A stretch of DNA of 64,000 bases from Rhynochetos jubatus (Eukaryota; Chordata; Aves; Eurypygiformes; Rhynochetidae), in assembly GCA_027574665.1 (NCBI GenBank), contig CM050677.1, positions 2,117,273 to 2,181,272 of the forward strand, in the 5' to 3' direction. How positions within the stretch are numbered: position 1 is the first letter of the stretch; each line of letters starts with the position of its first letter. This document shows, piece after piece, positions 7,915-21,200 of this stretch. Below the pieces are notes generated by a model. That model did not search any database. It saw only the letters and a list, made by a program, of their open reading frames with translations, and was not told the origin of the DNA. A program made the translations under genes and the position numbers.

Positions 7915-10746
7915 ATGCGCGGCTCGTTGAAGCGTCTGCCCGAACACGGACATCTGAAGCAGCACTGTAATGCGACCAAACAGAAAGAGTTAGGAGAGAA
8001 TTTCTTGTCCCTTCTTGCTGCGCCCTTGCAGAGCACTGCGTGCCAGAGCAGCCGGATCGCTGTGTTGCTTGCAATCTCCAGTTCCAACAGTGCCACAGTT
8101 CCTCGGCAACAGAAAGAGCTAGGAAGGAATTGCTTGCGCTGTTTTCTCTCGCTGTGCTCTAGCAGTTCGTTCCCTTTTCGGCAGAGCGTGGGACCGCTTG
8201 CAAAGCTTAGAAACAAACCTCTCCCTTTTCCTCCAAAAGGGAAAGAGCTACGAGGGAATTTCTTAGCGAAACCTTGTTTGTTTTGGCAGAGCACTGCATG
8301 CCTCTTAAGACAGAGCTCTGGATCCCCGCGAAAGTCGAAATCCACAGGGTCACCTTCTCTGTGCTAACAGGCTCGGAGAGGCTCGAATGCGCGGCTCGTT
8401 GAAGCGTCTGCCCGAACACGGACATCTGAAGCAGCACTGTAATGCGACCAAACAGAAAGAGTTAGGAGAGAATTTCTTGTCCCTTCTTGCTGCGCCTTTG
8501 CAGAGCACTGCGTGCCAGAGCAGCCGGATCGCTGTGTTGCTTGCAATCTCCAGTTCCAACAGTGCCACAGTTCCTCGGCAACAGAAAGAGCTAGGAAGGA
8601 ATTGCTTGCGCTGTTTTCTCTCGCTGTGCTCTAGCAGTTCGTTCCCTTTTCGGCAGAGCGCGGGACCGCTTGCAAAGCTTAGAAACAAACCTCTCCCTTT
8701 TCCTCCAAAAGGGAAAGAGCTACGAGGGAATTTCTTAGCGAAACCTTGTTTGTTTTGGCAGAGCACTGCATGCCTCTTAAGACAGAGCTCTGTATGCCCG
8801 GGAAAGTCGAAATCCACAGGGTCACCTTCTCTGTGCTAACAGGCTCGGAGAGGCTCGAATGCGCGGCTCGTTGAAGCGTCTGCCCGAACACGGACATCTG
8901 AAGCAGCACTGTAATGCGACCAAACAGAAAGAGTTAGGAGAGAATTTCTTGTCCCTTCTTGCTGCGCCTTTGCAGAGCACTGCGTGCCAGAGCAGCCGGA
9001 TCGCTGTGTTGCTTGCAATCTCCAGTTCCAACAGTGCCACAGTTCCTCGGCAACAGAAAGAGCTAGGAAGGAATTGCTTGCGCTGTTTTCTCTCGCTGTG
9101 CTCTAGCAGTTCGTTCCCTTTTCGGCAGAGCGCGGGACCGCTTGCAAAGCTTAGAAACAAACCTCTCCCTTTTCCTCCAAAAGGGAAAGAGCTACGAGGG
9201 AATTTCTTAGCGAAACCTTGTTTGTTTTGGCAGAGCACTGCATGCCTCTTAAGACAGAGCTCTGTATGCCCGGGAAAGTCGAAATCCACAGGGTCACCTT
9301 CTCTGTGCTAACAGGCTCGGAGAGGCTCGAATGCGCGGCTCGTTGAAGCGTCTGCCCGAACACGGACATCTGAAGCAGCACTGTAATGCGACCAAACAGA
9401 AAGAGTTAGGAGAGAATTTCTTGTCCCTTCTTGCTGCGTCTTTGCAGAGCACTGCGTGCCAGAGCAGCCGGATCGCTGTGTTGCTTGCAATCTCCAGTTC
9501 CAACAGTGCCACAGTTCCTCGGCAACAGAAAGAGCTAGGAAGGAATTGCTTGCGCTGTTTTCTCTCGCTGTGCTCTAGCAGTTCGTTCCCTTTTCGGCAG
9601 AGCGCGGGACCGCTTGCAAAGCTTAGAAACAAACCTCTCCCTTTTCCTCCAAAAGGGAAAGAGCTACGAGGGAATTTCTGAGTGAAACCTTGTTTGTTTT
9701 GGCAGAGCACTGCATGCCTCTTAAGACAGAGCTCTGTATCCCCGGGAAAGTCGAAATCCACAGGGTCACCTTCTCTGTGCTAACAGGCTCGGAGAGGCTC
9801 GAATGCGCGGCTCGTTGAAGCGTCTGCCCGAACACGGACATCTGAAGCAGCACTGTAATGCGACCAAACAGAAAGAGTTAGGAGAGAATTTCTTGTCCCT
9901 TCTTGCTGCGCCCTTGCAGAGCACTGCGTGCCAGAGCAGCCGGATCGCTGTGTTGCTTGCAATCTCCAGTTCCAACAGTGCCACAGTTCCTCGGCAACAG
10001 AAAGAGCTAGGAAGGAATTGCTTGCGCTGTTTTCTCTCGCTGTGCTCTAGCAGTTCGTTCCCTTTTCGGCAGAGCGTGGGACCGCTTGCAAAGCTTAGAA
10101 ACAAACCTCTCCCTTTTCCTCCAAAAGGGAAAGAGCTACGAGGGAATTTCTTAGCGAAACCTTGTTTGTTTTGGCAGAGCACTGCATGCCTCTTAAGACA
10201 GAGCTCTGTATGCCCGGGAAAGTCGAAATCCACAGGGTCACCTTCTCTGTGCTAACAGGCTCGGAGAGGCTCGAATGCGCGGCTCGTTGAAGCGTCTGCC
10301 CGAACACGGACATCTGAAGCAGCACTGTAATGCGACCAAACAGAAAGAGTTAGGAGAGAATTTCTTGTCCCTTCTTGCTGCGCCTTTGCAGAGCACTGCG
10401 TGCCAGAGCAGCCGGATCGCTGTGTTGCTTGCAATCTCCAGTTCCAACAGTGCCACAGTTCCTCGGCAACAGAAAGAGCTAGGAAGGAATTGCTTGCGCT
10501 GTTTTCTCTCGCTGTGCTCTAGCAGTTCGTTCCCTTTTCGGCAGAGCGCGGGACCGCTTGCAAAGCTTAGAAACAAACCTCTCCCTTTTCCTCCAAAAGG
10601 GAAAGAGCTACGAGGGAATTTCTTAGCGAAACCTTGTTTGTTTTGGCAGAGCACTGCATGCCTCTTAAGACAGAGCTCTGTATGCCCGGGAAAGTCGAAA
10701 TCCACAGGGTCACCTTCTCTGTGCTAACAGGCTCGGAGAGGCTCGA
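7915..10746 (+). repeat. Duplicated segment with 6 monomers (partner 3195-6498)
   Basis: Monomers 17-22 correspond to monomers 7-10 and 12-13. The CATCTAAAG monomer that follows the TCTTTG/TGAGTG monomer in every other place (5083, 17,354, 25,377, 57,934) is missing here after monomer 20. Loss of exactly one 472-bp unit is the usual outcome of unequal crossing-over or replication slippage between register-aligned copies. Confidence 0.7.
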
Positions 10747-12634
10747 ATGCGCGGCTCGTTGAAGCGTCTGCCCGAACACGGACATCTGAAGCAGCACTGT
10801 AATGCGACCAAACAGAAAGAGTTAGGAGAGAATTTCTTGTCCCTTCTTGCTGCGCCTTTGCAGAGCACTGCGTGCCAGAGCAGCCGGATCGCTGTGTTGC
10901 TTGCAATCTCCAGTTCCAACAGTGCCACAGTTCCTCGGCAACAGAAAGAGCTAGGAAGGAATTGCTTGCGCTGTTTTCTCTCGCTGTGCTCTAGCAGTTC
11001 GTTCCCTTTTCGGCAGAGCGCGGGACCGCTTGCAAAGCTTAGAAACAAACCTCTCCCTTTTCCTCCAAAAGGGAGAGAGCTACGAGGGAATTTCTTAGCG
11101 AAACCTTGTTTGTTTTGGCAGAGCACTGCATGCCTCTTAAGACAGAGCTCTGTATCCCCGGGAAAGTCGAAATCCACAGGGTCACCTTCTCTGTGCTAAC
11201 AGGCTCGGAGAGGCTCGAATGCGCGGCTCGTTGAAGCGTCTGCCCGAACACGGACATCTGAAGCAGCACTGTAATGCGAGCAAACAGAAAGAGTTAGGAG
11301 AGAATTTCTTGTCCCTTCTTGCTGCGCCTTTGCAGAGCACTGCGTGCCAGAGCAGCCGGACCGCTGTGTTGCTTGCAATCTCCACTTCCAACAGTGCCAC
11401 AGTTCCTCGGCAACAGAAAGAGCTAGGAAGGAATTGCTTGCGCTGTTTTCTCTCGCTGTGCTCTAGCAGTTCGTTCCCTTTTCGGCAGAGCGCGGGACCG
11501 CTTGCAAAGCTTAGAAACAAAGCTCTCCCTTTTCCTCCAAAAGGGAAAGAGCTACGAGGGAATTTCTTAGCGAAACCTTGTTTGTTTTGGCAGAGCACTG
11601 CATGCCTCTTAAGACAGAGCTCTGTATCCCCGGGAAAGTCGAAATCCACAGGGTCACCTTCTCTGTGCTAACAGGCTCGGAGAGGCTGGAATGCGCGGCT
11701 CGTTGAAGCGTCTGCCCGAACACGGACATCTGAAGCAGCACTGTAATGCGACCAAACAGAAAGAGTTAGGAGAGAATTTCTTGTCCCTTCTTGCTGCGCC
11801 CTTGCAGAGCACTGCGTGCCAGAGCAGCCGGATCGCTGTGTTGCTTGCAATCTCCAGTTCCAACAGTGCCACAGTTCCTCGGCAACAGAAAGAGCTAGGA
11901 AGGAATTGCTTACGCTGTTTTCTCTCGCTGTGCTCTAGCAGTTCGTTCCCTTTTCGGCAGAGCGCGGGACCGCCTGCAAAGCTTAGAAACAAACCTCTCC
12001 CTTTTCCTCCAAAAGGGAAAGAGCTACGAGGGAATTTCTTAGCGAAACCTTGTTTGTTTTGGCAGAGCACTGCATGCCTCTTAAGACAGAGCTCTGTATC
12101 CCCGGGAAAGTCGAAATCCACAGGGTCACCTTCTCTGTGCTAACAGGCTCGGAGAGGCTCGAATGCGCGGCTCGTTGAAGCGTCTGCCCGAACACGGACA
12201 TCTGAAGCAGCACTGTAATGCGACCAAACAGAAAGAGTTAGGAGAGAATTTCTTGTCCCTTCTTGCTGCGCCCTTGCAGAGCACTGCGTGCCAGAGCAGC
12301 CGGATCGCTGTGTTGCTTGCAATCTCCAGTTCCAACAGTGCCACAGTTCCTCGGCAACAGAAAGAGCTAGGAAGGAATTGCTTGCGCTGTTTTCTCTCGC
12401 TGTGCTCTAGCAGTTCGTTCCCTTTTCGGCAGAGCGCGGGACCGCTTGCAAAGCTTAGAAACAAACCTCTCCCTTTTCCTCCAAAAGGGAAAGAGCTACG
12501 AGGGAATTTCTTAGCGAAACCTTGTTTGTTTTGGCAGAGCACTGCATGCCTCTTAAGACAGAGCTCTGTATCCCCGCGAAAGTCGAAATCCACAGGGTCA
12601 CCTTCTCTGTGCTAACAGGCTCGGAGAGGCTCGA
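10747..12634 (+). repeat. Segmental duplication copy 2 (10,384-bp offset)
   Basis: Monomers 23-26 match monomers 1-4 (363-2250) in the same order and orientation. The next monomer (27) combines the TCTTTG allele in A with a normal TTAGCG and a CCCGCG in C. It is therefore a recombinant of two otherwise separate haplotypes, placed at the end of the duplicated block. Confidence 0.8.
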
Positions 12635-13106
12635 ATGCGCGGCTCGTTGAAGCGTCTGCCCGAACACGGACATCTGAAGCAGCACTGTAATGCGACCAAA
12701 CAGAAAGAGTTAGGAGAGAATTTCTTGTCCCTTCTTGCTGCGTCTTTGCAGAGCACTGCGTGCCAGAGCAGCCGGATCGCTGTGTTGCTTGCAATCTCCA
12801 GTTCCAACAGTGCCACAGTTCCTCGGCAACAGAAAGAGCTAGGAAGGAATTGCTTGCGCTGTTTTCTCTCGCTGTGCTCTAGCAGTTCGTTCCCTTTTCG
12901 GCAGAGCGCGGGACCGCTTGCAAAGCTTAGAAACAAACCTCTCCCTTTTCCTCCAAAAGGGAAAGAGCTACGAGGGAATTTCTTAGCGAAACCTTGTTTG
13001 TTTTGGCAGAGCACTGCATGCCTCTTAAGACAGAGCTCTGTATCCCCGCGAAAGTCGAAATCCACAGGGTCACCTTCTCTGTGCTAACAGGCTCGGAGAG
13101 GCTCGA

Positions 13107-15465
13107 ATGCGCGGCTCGTTGAAGCGTCTGCCCGAACACGGACATCTGAAGCAGCACTGTAATGCGACCAAACAGAAAGAGTTAGGAGAGAATTTCTTGT
13201 CCCTTCTTGCTGCGCCTTTGCAGAGCACTGCGTGCCAGAGCAGCCGGATCGCTGTGTTGCTTGCAATCTCCAGTTCCAACAGTGCCACAGTTCCTCGGCA
13301 ACAGAAAGAGCTAGGAAGGAATTGCTTGCGCTGTTTTCTCTCGCTGTGCTCTAGCAGTTCGTTCCCTTTTCGGCAGAGCGCGGGACCGCTTGCAAAGCTT
13401 AGAAACAAACCTCTCCCTTTTCCTCCAAAAGGGAAAGAGCTACGAGGGAATTTCTTAGCGAAACCTTGTTTGTTTTGGCAGAGCACTGCATGCCTCTTAA
13501 GACAGAGCTCTGTATGCCCGGGAAAGTCGAAATCCACAGGGTCACCTTCTCTGTGCTAACAGGCTCGGAGAGGCTCGAATGCGCGGCTCGTTGAAGCGTC
13601 TGCCCGAACACGGACATCTGAAGCAGCACTGTAATGCGACCAAACAGAAAGAGTTAGGAGAGAATTTCTTGTCCCTTCTTGCTGCGCCCTTGCAGAGCAC
13701 TGCGTGCCAGAGCAGCCGGATCGCTGTGTTGCTTGCAATCTCCAGTTCCAACAGTGCCACAGTTCCTCGGCAACAGAAAGAGCTAGGAAGGAATTGCTTG
13801 CGCTGTTTTCTCTCGCTGTGCTCTAGCAGTTCGTTCCCTTTTCGGCAGAGCGCGGGACCGCTTGCAAAGCTTAGAAACAAACCTTCCCTTTTCCTCCAAA
13901 AGGGAAAGAGCTACGAGGGAATTTCTTAGGGAAACCTTGTTTGTTTTGGCAGAGCACTGCATGCCTCTTAAGACAGAGCTCTGGATCCCCGCGAAAGTCG
14001 AAATCCACAGGGTCACCTTCTCTGTGCTAACAGGCTCGGAGAGGCTCGAATGCGCGGCTCGTTGAAGCGTCTGCCCGAACACGGACATCTGAAGCAGCAC
14101 TGTAATGCGACCAAACAGAAAGAGTTAGGAGAGAATTTCTTGTCCCTTCTTGCTGCGCCTTTGCAGAGCACTGCGTGCCAGAGCAGCCGGATCGCTGTGT
14201 TGCTTGCAATCTCCAGTTCCAACAGTGCCACAGTTCCTCGGCAACAGAAAGAGCTAGGAAGGAATTGCTTGCGCTGTTTTCTCTCGCTGTGCTCTAGCAG
14301 TTCGTTCCCTTTTCGGCAGAGCGCGGGACCGCTTGCAAAGCTTAGAAACAAACCTCTCCCTTTTCCTCCAAAAGGGAAAGAGCTACGAGGGAATTTCTTA
14401 GCGAAACCTTGTTTGTTTTGGCAGAGCACTGCATGCCTCTTAAGACAGAGCTCTGTATCCCCGCGAAAGTCGAAATCCACAGGGTCACCTTCTCTGTGCT
14501 AACAGGCTCGGAGAGGCTCGAATGCGCGGCTCGTTGAAGCGTCTGCCCGAACACGGACATCTGAAGCAGCACTGTAATGCGACCAAACAGAAAGAGTTAG
14601 GAGAGAATTTCTTGTCCCTTCTCGCTGCGCCTTTGCAGAGCACTGCGTGCCAGAGCAGCCGGATCGCTGTGTTGCTTGCAATCTCCAGTTCCAACAGTGC
14701 CACAGTTCCTCGGCAACAGAAAGAGCTAGGAAGGAATTGCTTGCGCTGTTTTCTCTCGCTGTGCTCTAGCAGTTCGTTCCCTTTTCGGCAGAGCGCGGGA
14801 CCGCTTGCAAAGCTTAGAAACAAACCTCTCCCTTTTCCTCCAAAAGGGAAAGAGCTACGAGGGAATTTCTTAGCGAAACCTTGTTTGTTTTGGCAGAGCA
14901 CTGCATGCCTCTTAAGACAGAGCTCTGTATCCCCGGGAAAGTCGAAATCCACAGGGTCACCTTCTCTGTGCTAACAGGCTCGGAGAGGCTCGAATGCGCG
15001 GCTCGTTGAAGCGTCTGCCCGAACACGGACATCTGAAGCAGCACTGTAATGCGACCAAACAGAAAGAGTTAGGAGAGAATTTCTTGTCCCTTCTTGCTGC
15101 GCCCTTGCAGAGCACTGCGTGCCAGAGCAGCCGGATCGCTGTGTTGCTTGCAATCTCCAGTTCCAACAGTGCCACAGTTCCTCGGCAACAGAAAGAGCTA
15201 GGAAGGAATTGCTTACGCTGTTTTCTCTCGCTGTGCTCTAGCAGTTCGTTCCCTTTTCGGCAGAGCGCGGGACCGCCTGCAAAGCTTAGAAACAAACCTC
15301 TCCCTTTTCCTCCAAAAGGGAAAGAGCTACGAGGGAATTTCTTAGCGAAACCTTGTTTGTTTTGGCAGAGCACTGCATGCCTCTTAAGACAGAGCTCTGT
15401 ATCCCCGGGAAAGTCGAAATCCACAGGGTCACCTTCTCTGTGCTAACAGGCTCGGAGAGGCTCGA
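13107..15465 (+). repeat. Segmental duplication copy 1 (8,495-bp offset)
   Basis: Monomers 28-32 match monomers 46-50 at 21,602-23,960. The diagnostic marks are the 471-bp copy with private TTAGGGAAACC (13,579 and 22,074) and the private CTTCTCGCTG in the copies at 14,522 and 23,017. The offset is 18 monomers less one base, because each 18-monomer span includes one 471-bp copy. Confidence 0.85.
13579..14049 (+). repeat. 471-bp monomer, first of two TTAGGGAAACC type
   Basis: One base of the CTCT run in B is deleted (AAACCTCTCCC to AAACCTTCCC near 13,884). The deletion lengthens the B/C hairpin stem from 8 to 9 bp (13,884-13,906). The copy also has TTAGGGAAACC and CTGGATCCCCGCG. Its only close relative is at 22,074-22,544. 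Confidence 0.9.
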
Positions 15466-18297
15466 ATGCGCGGCTCGTTGAAGCGTCTGCCCGAACACGG
15501 ACATCTGAAGCAGCACTGTAATGCGACCAAACAGAAAGAGTTAGGAGAGAATTTCTTGTCCCTTCTTGCTGCGCCTTTGCAGAGCACTGCGTGCCAGAGC
15601 AGCCGGATCGCTGTGTTGCTTGCAATCTCCAGTTCCAACAGTGCCACAGTTCCTCGGCAACAGAAAGAGCTAGGAAGGAATTGCTTGCGCTGTTTTCTCT
15701 CGCTGTGCTCTAGCAGTTCGTTCCCTTTTCGGCAGAGCGCGGGACCGCTTGCAAAGCTTAGAAACAAACCTCTCCCTTTTCCTCCAAAAGGGAAAGAGCT
15801 ACGAGGGAATTTCTTAGCGAAACCTTGTTTGTTTTGGCAGAGCACTGCATGCCTCTTAAGACAGAGCTCTGTATCCCCGCGAAAGTCGAAATCCACAGGG
15901 TCACCTTCTCTGTGCTAACAGGCTCGGAGAGGCTCGAATGCGCGGCTCGTTGAAGCGTCTGCCCGAACACGGACATCTGAAGCAGCACTGTAATGCGACC
16001 AAACAGAAAGAGTTAGGAGAGAATTTCTTGTCCCTTCTTGCTGCGCCCTTGCAGAGCACTGCGTGCCAGAGCAGCCGGATCGCTGTGTTGCTTGCAATCT
16101 CCAGTTCCAACAGTGCCACAGTTCCTCGGCAACAGAAAGAGCTAGGAAGGAATTGCTTGCGCTGTTTTCTCTCGCTGTGCTCTAGCAGTTCGTTCCCTTT
16201 TCGGCAGAGCGCGGGACCGCTTGCAAAGCTTAGAAACAAACCTCTCCCTTTTCCTCCAAAAGGGAAAGAGCTACGAGGGAATTTCTTAGCGAAACCTTGT
16301 TTGTTTTGGCAGAGCACTGCATGCCTCTTAAGACAGAGCTCTGTATCCCCGCGAAAGTCGAAATCCACAGGGTCACCTTCTCTGTGCTAACAGGCTCGGA
16401 GAGGCTCGAATGCGCGGCTCGTTGAAGCGTCTGCCCGAACACGGACATCTGAAGCAGCACTGTAATGCGACCAAACAGAAAGAGTTAGGAGAGAATTTCT
16501 TGTCCCTTCTTGCTGCGCCTTTGCAGAGCACTGCGTGCCAGAGCAGCCGGATCGCTGTGTTGCTTGCAATCTCCAGTTCCAACAGTGCCACAGTTCCTCG
16601 GCAACAGAAAGAGCTAGGAAGGAATTGCTTGCGCTGTTTTCTCTCGCTGTGCTCTAGCAGTTCGTTCCCTTTTCGGCAGAGCGCGGGACCGCTTGCAAAG
16701 CTTAGAAACAAAGCTCTCCCTTTTCCTCCAAAAGGGAAAGAGCTACGAGGGAATTTCTTAGCGAAACCTTGTTTGTTTTGGCAGAGCACTGCATGCCTCT
16801 TAAGACAGAGCTCTGTATGCCCGGGAAAGTCGAAATCCACAGGGTCACCTTCTCTGTGCTAACAGGCTCGGAGAGGCTGGAATGCGCGGCTCGTTGAAGC
16901 GTCTGCCCGAACACGGACATCTGAAGCAGCACTGTAATGCGACCAAACAGAAAGAGTTAGGAGAGAATTTCTTGTCCCTTCTTGCTGCGTCTTTGCAGAG
17001 CACTGCGTGCCAGAGCAGCCGGATCGCTGTGTTGCTTGCAATCTCCAGTTCCAACAGTGCCACAGTTCCTCGGCAACAGAAAGAGCTAGGAAGGAATTGC
17101 TTGCGCTGTTTTCTCTCGCTGTGCTCTAGCAGTTCGTTCCCTTTTCGGCAGAGCGCGGGACCGCTTGCAAAGCTTAGAAACAAACCTCTCCCTTTTCCTC
17201 CAAAAGGGAAAGAGCTACGAGGGAATTTCTGAGTGAAACCTTGTTTGTTTTGGCAGAGCACTGCATGCCTCTTAAGACAGAGCTCTGTATCCCCGGGAAA
17301 GTCGAAATCCACAGGGTCACCTTCTCTGTGCTAACAGGCTCGGAGAGGCTCGAATGCGCGGCTCGTTGAAGCGTCTGCCCGAACACGGACATCTAAAGCA
17401 GCACTGTAATGCGACCAAACAGAAAGAGTTAGGAGAGAATTTCTTGTCCCTTCTTGCTGCGCCTTTGCAGAGCACTGCGTGCCAGAGCAGCCGGATCGCT
17501 GTGTTGCTTGCAATCTCCAGTTCCAACAGTGCCACAGTTCCTCGGCAACAGAAAGAGCTAGGAAGGAATTGCTTGCGCTGTTTTCTCTCGCTGTGCTCTA
17601 GCAGTTCGTTCCCTTTTCGGCAGAGCGCGGGACCGCTTGCAAAGCTTAGAAACAAAGCTCTCCCTTTTCCTCCAAAAGGGAAAGAGCTACGAGGGAATTT
17701 CTTAGCGAAACCTTGTTTGTTTTGGCAGAGCACTGCATGCCTCTTAAGACAGAGCTCTGTATGCCCGGGAAAGTCGAAATCCACAGGGTCACCTTCTCTG
17801 TGCTAACAGGCTCGGAGAGGCTGGAATGCGCGGCTCGTTGAAGCGTCTGCCCGAACACGGACATCTGAAGCAGCACTGTAATGCGACCAAACAGAAAGAG
17901 TTAGGAGAGAATTTCTTGTCCCTTCTTGCTGCGCCCTTGCAGAGCACTGCGTGCCAGAGCAGCCGGATCGCTGTGTTGCTTGCAATCTCCAGTTCCAACA
18001 GTGCCACAGTTCCTCGGCAACAGAAAGAGCTAGGAAGGAATTGCTTGCGCTGTTTTCTCTCGCTGTGCTCTAGCAGTTCGTTCCCTTTTCGGCAGAGCGC
18101 GGGACCGCTTGCAAAGCTTAGAAACAAACCTCTCCCTTTTCCTCCAAAAGGGAAAGAGCTACGAGGGAATTTCTTAGCGAAACCTTGTTTGTTTTGGCAG
18201 AGCACTGCATGCCTCTTAAGACAGAGCTCTGTATCCCCGCGAAAGTCGAAATCCACAGGGTCACCTTCTCTGTGCTAACAGGCTCGGAGAGGCTGGA

Positions 18298-21200
18298 ATG
18301 CGCGGCTCGTTGAAGCGTCTGCCCGAACACGGACATCTGAAGCAGCACTGTAATGCGACCAAACAGAAAGAGTTAGGAGAGAATTTCTTGTCCCTTCTTG
18401 CTGCGCCCTTGCAGAGCACTGCGTGCCAGAGCAGCCGGATCGCTGTGTTGCTTGCAATCTCCAGTTCCAACAGTGCCACAGTTCCTCGGCAACAGAAAGA
18501 GCTAGGAAGGAATTGCTTACGCTGTTTTCTCTCGCTGTGCTCTAGCAGTTCGTTCCCTTTTCGGCAGAGCGCGGGACCGCCTGCAAAGCTTAGAAACAAA
18601 CCTCTCCCTTTTCCTCCAAAAGGGAAAGAGCTACGAGGGAATTTCTTAGCGAAACCTTGTTTGTTTTGGCAGAGCACTGCATGCCTCTTAAGACAGAGCT
18701 CTGTATCCCCGGGAAAGTCGAAATCCACAGGGTCACCTTCTCTGTGCTAACAGGCTCGGAGAGGCTCGAATGCGCGGCTCGTTGAAGCGTCTGCCCGAAC
18801 ACGGACATCTGAAGCAGCACTGTAATGCGACCAAACAGAAAGAGTTAGGAGAGAATTTCTTGTCCCTTCTTGCTGCGCCCTTGCAGAGCACTGCGTGCCA
18901 GAGCAGCCGGATCGCTGTGTTGCTTGCAATCTCCAGTTCCAACAGTGCCACAGTTCCTCGGCAACAGAAAGAGCTAGGAAGGAATTGCTTGCGCTGTTTT
19001 CTCTCGCTGTGCTCTAGCAGTTCGTTCCCTTTTCGGCAGAGCGCGGGACCGCTTGCAAAGCTTAGAAACAAACCTCTCCCTTTTCCTCCAAAAGGGAAAG
19101 AGCTACGAGGGAATTTCTTAGCGAAACCTTGTTTGTTTTGGCAGAGCACTGCATGCCTCTTAAGACAGAGCTCTGTATCCCCGCGAAAGTCGAAATCCAC
19201 AGGGTCACCTTCTCTGTGCTAACAGGCTCGGAGAGGCTCGAATGCGCGGCTCGTTGAAGCGTCTGCCCGAACACGGACATCTGAAGCAGCACTGTAATGC
19301 GACCAAACAGAAAGAGTTAGGAGAGAATTTCTTGTCCCTTCTTGCTGCGCCTTTGCAGAGCACTGCGTGCCAGAGCAGCCGGATCGCTGTGTTGCTTGCA
19401 ATCTCCAGTTCCAACAGTGCCACAGTTCCTCGGCAACAGAAAGAGCTAGGAAGGAATTGCTTGCGCTGTTTTCTCTCGCTGTGCTCTAGCAGTTCGTTCC
19501 CTTTTCGGCAGAGCGCGGGACCGCTTGCAAAGCTTAGAAACAAACCTCTCCCTTTTCCTCCAAAAGGGAAAGAGCTACGAGGGAATTTCTTAGCGAAACC
19601 TTGTTTGTTTTGGCAGAGCACTGCATGCCTCTTAAGACAGAGCTCTGTATCCCCGGGAAAGTCGAAATCCACAGGGTCACCTTCTCTGTGCTAACAGGCT
19701 CGGAGAGGCTCGAATGCGCGGCTCGTTGAAGCGTCTGCCCGAACACGGACATCTGAAGCAGCACTGTAATGCGACCAAACAGAAAGAGTTAGGAGAGAAT
19801 TTCTTGTCCCTTCTTGCTGCGCCTTTGCAGAGCACTGCGTGCCAGAGCAGCCGGACCGCTGTGTTGCTTGCAATCTCCACTTCCAACAGTGCCACAGTTC
19901 CTCGGCAACAGAAAGAGCTAGGAAGGAATTGCTTGCGCTGTTTTCTCTCGCTGTGCTCTAGCAGTTCGTTCCCTTTTCGGCAGAGCGCGGGAACGCTTGC
20001 AAAGCTTAGAAACAAACCTCTCCCTTTTCCTCCAAAAGGGAAAGAGCTACGAGGGAATTTCTTAGCGAAACCTTGTTTGTTTTGGCAGAGCACTGCATGC
20101 CTCTTAAGACAGAGCTCTGTATCCCCGGGAAAGTCGAAATCCACAGGGTCACCTTCTCTGTGCTAACAGGCTCGGAGAGGCTGGAATGCGCGGCTCGTTG
20201 AAGCGTCTGCCCGAACACGGACATCTGAAGCAGCACTGTAATGCGACCAAACAGAAAGAGTTAGGAGAGAATTTCTTGTCCCTTCTTGCTGCGCCCTTGC
20301 AGAGCACTGCGTGCCAGAGCAGCCGGATCGCTGTGTTGCTTGCAATCTCCAGTTCCAACAGTGCCACAGTTCCTCGGCAACAGAAAGAGCTAGGAAGGAA
20401 TTGCTTACGCTGTTTTCTCTCGCTGTGCTCTAGCAGTTCGTTCCCTTTTCGGCAGAGCGCGGGACCGCTTGCAAAGCTTAGAAACAAACCTCTCCCTTTT
20501 CCTCCAAAAGGGAAAGAGCTACGAGGGAATTTCTTAGCGAAACCTTGTTTGTTTTGGCAGAGCACTGCATGCCTCTTAAGACAGAGCTCTGTATCCCCGG
20601 GAAAGTCGAAATCCACAGGGTCACCTTCTCTGTGCTAACAGGCTCGGAGAGGCTCGAATGCGCGGCTCGTTGAAGCGTCTGCCCGAACACGGACATCTGA
20701 AGCAGCACTGTAATGCGACCAAACAGAAAGAGTTAGGAGAGAATTTCTTGTCCCTTCTTGCTGCGCCCTTGCAGAGCACTGCGTGCCAGAGCAGCCGGAT
20801 CGCTGTGTTGCTTGCAATCTCCAGTTCCAACAGTGCCACAGTTCCTCGGCAACAGAAAGAGCTAGGAAGGAATTGCTTGCGCTGTTTTCTCTCGCTGTGC
20901 TCTAGCAGTTCGTTCCCTTTTCGGCAGAGCGCGGGACCGCTTGCAAAGCTTAGAAACAAACCTCTCCCTTTTCCTCCAAAAGGGAAAGAGCTACGAGGGA
21001 ATTTCTTAGCGAAACCTTGTTTGTTTTGGCAGAGCACTGCATGCCTCTTAAGACAGAGCTCTGTATCCCCGCGAAAGTCGAAATCCACAGGGTCACCTTC
21101 TCTGTGCTAACAGGCTCGGAGAGGCTCGAATGCGCGGCTCGTTGAAGCGTCTGCCCGAACACGGACATCTGAAGCAGCACTGTAATGCGACCAAACAGAA

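Noticed and set aside
13926..13931. TTAGGG telomere hexamer (also at the matching place in the copy at 22,074)
   Set aside because: It is a single hexamer created by one C-to-G change in TTAGCG, not a tandem telomeric tract.
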